Assembly (NCBI GenBank): GCA_022566535.1
Contig: JADFIR010000005.1
Span: forward strand, 34,037 to 98,036
From: Planctomycetota bacterium
GTDB lineage: Bacteria > Planctomycetota > Phycisphaerae > Phycisphaerales > SM1A02
DNA: 64,000 nucleotides
Reading direction: 5' to 3'
The translations under genes were made by a program, and so were the position numbers. Each line of letters opens with the position of its first letter. The stretch's first letter is position 1. Below, piece by piece: positions 62,795 through 64,000 of the stretch. The notes beneath the pieces are model-generated. The model searched no databases. It saw only the letters and a program-made list of their open reading frames with translations, and was not told where the DNA came from.

Positions 62795-64000
62795 CTACTC
62801 GCCGCGACCGCGCTCGCGCCTCCTGCCCGGCGGCCGACCGCGCCGCACCTCCGGCAACTTCACGACCACCGTATCCGTCGCCGCGCCGACCGGCCCGCCG
62901 ACGCTCGTCGGCAGCACATGCACCTCGATCTTCGCCTCGTGCATCTGGCGATCGATCACGATCTGGACAACGCACCGTCGCACCGCGGCCTGGCGTTGAT
63001 CGAGTGCTCCTTCGCGCAGTGACGGCTCAAGGCATGCGACGAAGCGCGCCGTCTCTGCCACGAGCTCATGAACCTCCGCCTCCGTCAGCGCCAGGCGCTC
63101 TAGTGACTCGATTTGGGTCTCCAGTCGCTCGCGCTCCTTGTTCAGTTCTTCGAGACGCTGGTCAACCAGCTGGCGGTTCGTCGCCGTGATGTTGTCCAGC
63201 AGATTCCGCGTGGTCTTGTCGATGCGCTTGAGGCGTGATTCCAGTTTCTTCTGCTGCTTGACGATCTGGTCGCGGTCCTCGTTGATGTGGATGCCCACCG
63301 CCTCGGCGATCCGTGTCCTGGCGCTCTTGCCCGCGTATCGAGCGTAGAAGTCCACAAGGGTCTTGATCACCGCCTCTTCGAGCGCGTCCTTGGGGATGGC
63401 GCCGAGTGTGCACATGCTCCGTCCGTGGCGAATGTAGCCGCCGCAGGCGTAGTGGAAGGTCCGTCCGCGTGCTCCGTTGTCGCCCCCAATGTTGCCGTAC
63501 CGCGTGTAGCCCTCGTAGCGGCTTCCGCAGTTCGAGCAGACACCAAGTCCCGAGAGCAGGAACTTCGCTCGCGGACCGGTCCAGCCGCCGATTCGTTCGC
63601 CTGCCGGGGCGCCGGTCCGGGGGTTGATCCCGCGCTGGAGTCTTGACGATGGCTGCTCCTGGAGGCGTTGCTTGGCCGACTCCCAGATGCGCCGACTCAC
63701 AGTTGCCGGGTGGGCGTTCTCGACGACGAGCCAATCCGACTCGTCGTTCTGTTCCAGTCGCCGGCCATGGACCCCCTTTCGTTCGACCGCCCGTCCATCG
63801 ACGATGCGGTAGAACCGCGCATCGGTCCGCCGGTTCCAGGCCATGTCGCCGGTGTATGCGGGGTTGATCAGGATTCCACGTACCGAGGTCAGCGACCACT
63901 TTCCGCTGTAGTGCACTGCCCATTCGGGGCCTCTGGGCGGTGGAATGCCGTCTCGGTTCAGCGCGTCGGCAACGGCCTTGAAGCCGCGGCGCTCCTGGAC
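62795..64000 (-). CDS. Large serine recombinase, copy 2 (5' end outside window)
   Basis: The visible 401 codons correspond to residues from the recombinase domain (VQERRGFKAVADALNRDGIP) to the C-terminus of the copy at 19934-21910, with only scattered changes (for example RDQIVKQQKKLESRLKRID instead of RGQITKQKKKLEARLKGID). The zinc ribbon and coiled coil are intact. The stop region and the adjoining AGATTGATATGGTGCATAACG junction are the same as in copy 1. Whether the N-terminal catalytic domain is intact cannot be seen. Confidence 0.9.
   Translation of the reverse strand, partial: VQERRGFKAVADALNRDGIPPPRGPEWAVHYSGKWSLTSVRGILINPAYTGDMAWNRRTDARFYRIVDGRAVERKGVHGRRLEQNDESDWLVVENAHPATVSRRIWESAKQRLQEQPSSRLQRGINPRTGAPAGERIGGWTGPRAKFLLSGLGVCSNCGSRYEGYTRYGNIGGDNGARGRTFHYACGGYIRHGRSMCTLGAIPKDALEEAVIKTLVDFYARYAGKSARTRIAEAVGIHINEDRDQIVKQQKKLESRLKRIDKTTRNLLDNITATNRQLVDQRLEELNKERERLETQIESLERLALTEAEVHELVAETARFVACLEPSLREGALDQRQAAVRRCVVQIVIDRQMHEAKIEVHVLPTSVGGPVGAATDTVVVKLPEVRRGRPPGRRRERGRGE

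Overview
The window looks like chromosomal DNA from a GC-rich bacterium of the Planctomycetota, probably Phycisphaerae-like. The evidence is a single T2SS/type IV pilin-like operon beside large secreted proteins with C-terminal dockerin-like Ca-binding repeats, a HAF-repeat protein, a parallel beta-helix protein, FG-GAP repeats and an Rhs protein carrying a dockerin-like insert. This taxonomic call is an inference from gene style; no rRNA or marker gene is present.

Layout. (1) 1-8.4 kb: minus-strand, translationally coupled type II secretion operon in the order gspD-E-F-G-H-I-J-K, followed by a GspC-like gene cut by the window edge. (2) 8.4-18.9 kb: two ArsR-like winged-helix regulators, a membrane-anchored protein, a 2159-residue secreted Rhs protein, two small membrane proteins and an orphan Rhs core fragment. 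The same 13-13-13 inverted repeat lies upstream of gspD and between the membrane-protein and Rhs genes. (3) 18.9-23.3 kb: a serine-recombinase mobile element with a 138-bp palindromic tandem array and an ATGA-coupled operon of very small genes. (4) 23.6-29.2 kb: secreted dockerin-type proteins and decayed paralogues. (5) 29.4-35.5 kb: PilZ protein, endonuclease remnant, an HNH nuclease/DNA methyltransferase restriction-modification pair, an IS with DDE transposase and two attC-like sites around a HAD hydrolase cassette. (6) 35.6-57.7 kb: an accessory region marked by five copies of a ~205-bp hairpin-forming repeat, each lying just upstream of a plus-strand gene. Its genes encode an alpha/beta hydrolase, subtilase plus I9-like protein, EEP-family enzyme, DUF2235 lipase-like protein, HU-like protein, alkaline-phosphatase-superfamily enzyme, a cytochrome P450 + TPR-heme-peroxidase pair and an FG-GAP protein. 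(7) 57.9-64 kb: a second copy of the serine-recombinase element, interrupted by a complete IS1595-family transposon (59792-62697, 8-bp target duplication) carrying an sce7726-like PD-(D/E)XK protein, a beta-family protein and a 59-residue basic protein.

How the parts may work together. The secretion operon probably exports the signal-peptide-bearing dockerin, HAF and Rhs proteins, and the shared inverted repeat suggests co-regulation of secretion and Rhs. The middle of the window is an accumulation zone for mobile DNA, flanked in direct orientation by two related recombinase elements. The strongest candidates for something undescribed are the IS1595 element with a nuclease/beta-protein cargo, the hairpin-repeat-marked gene series, and the split P450/peroxidase oxylipin-type locus.
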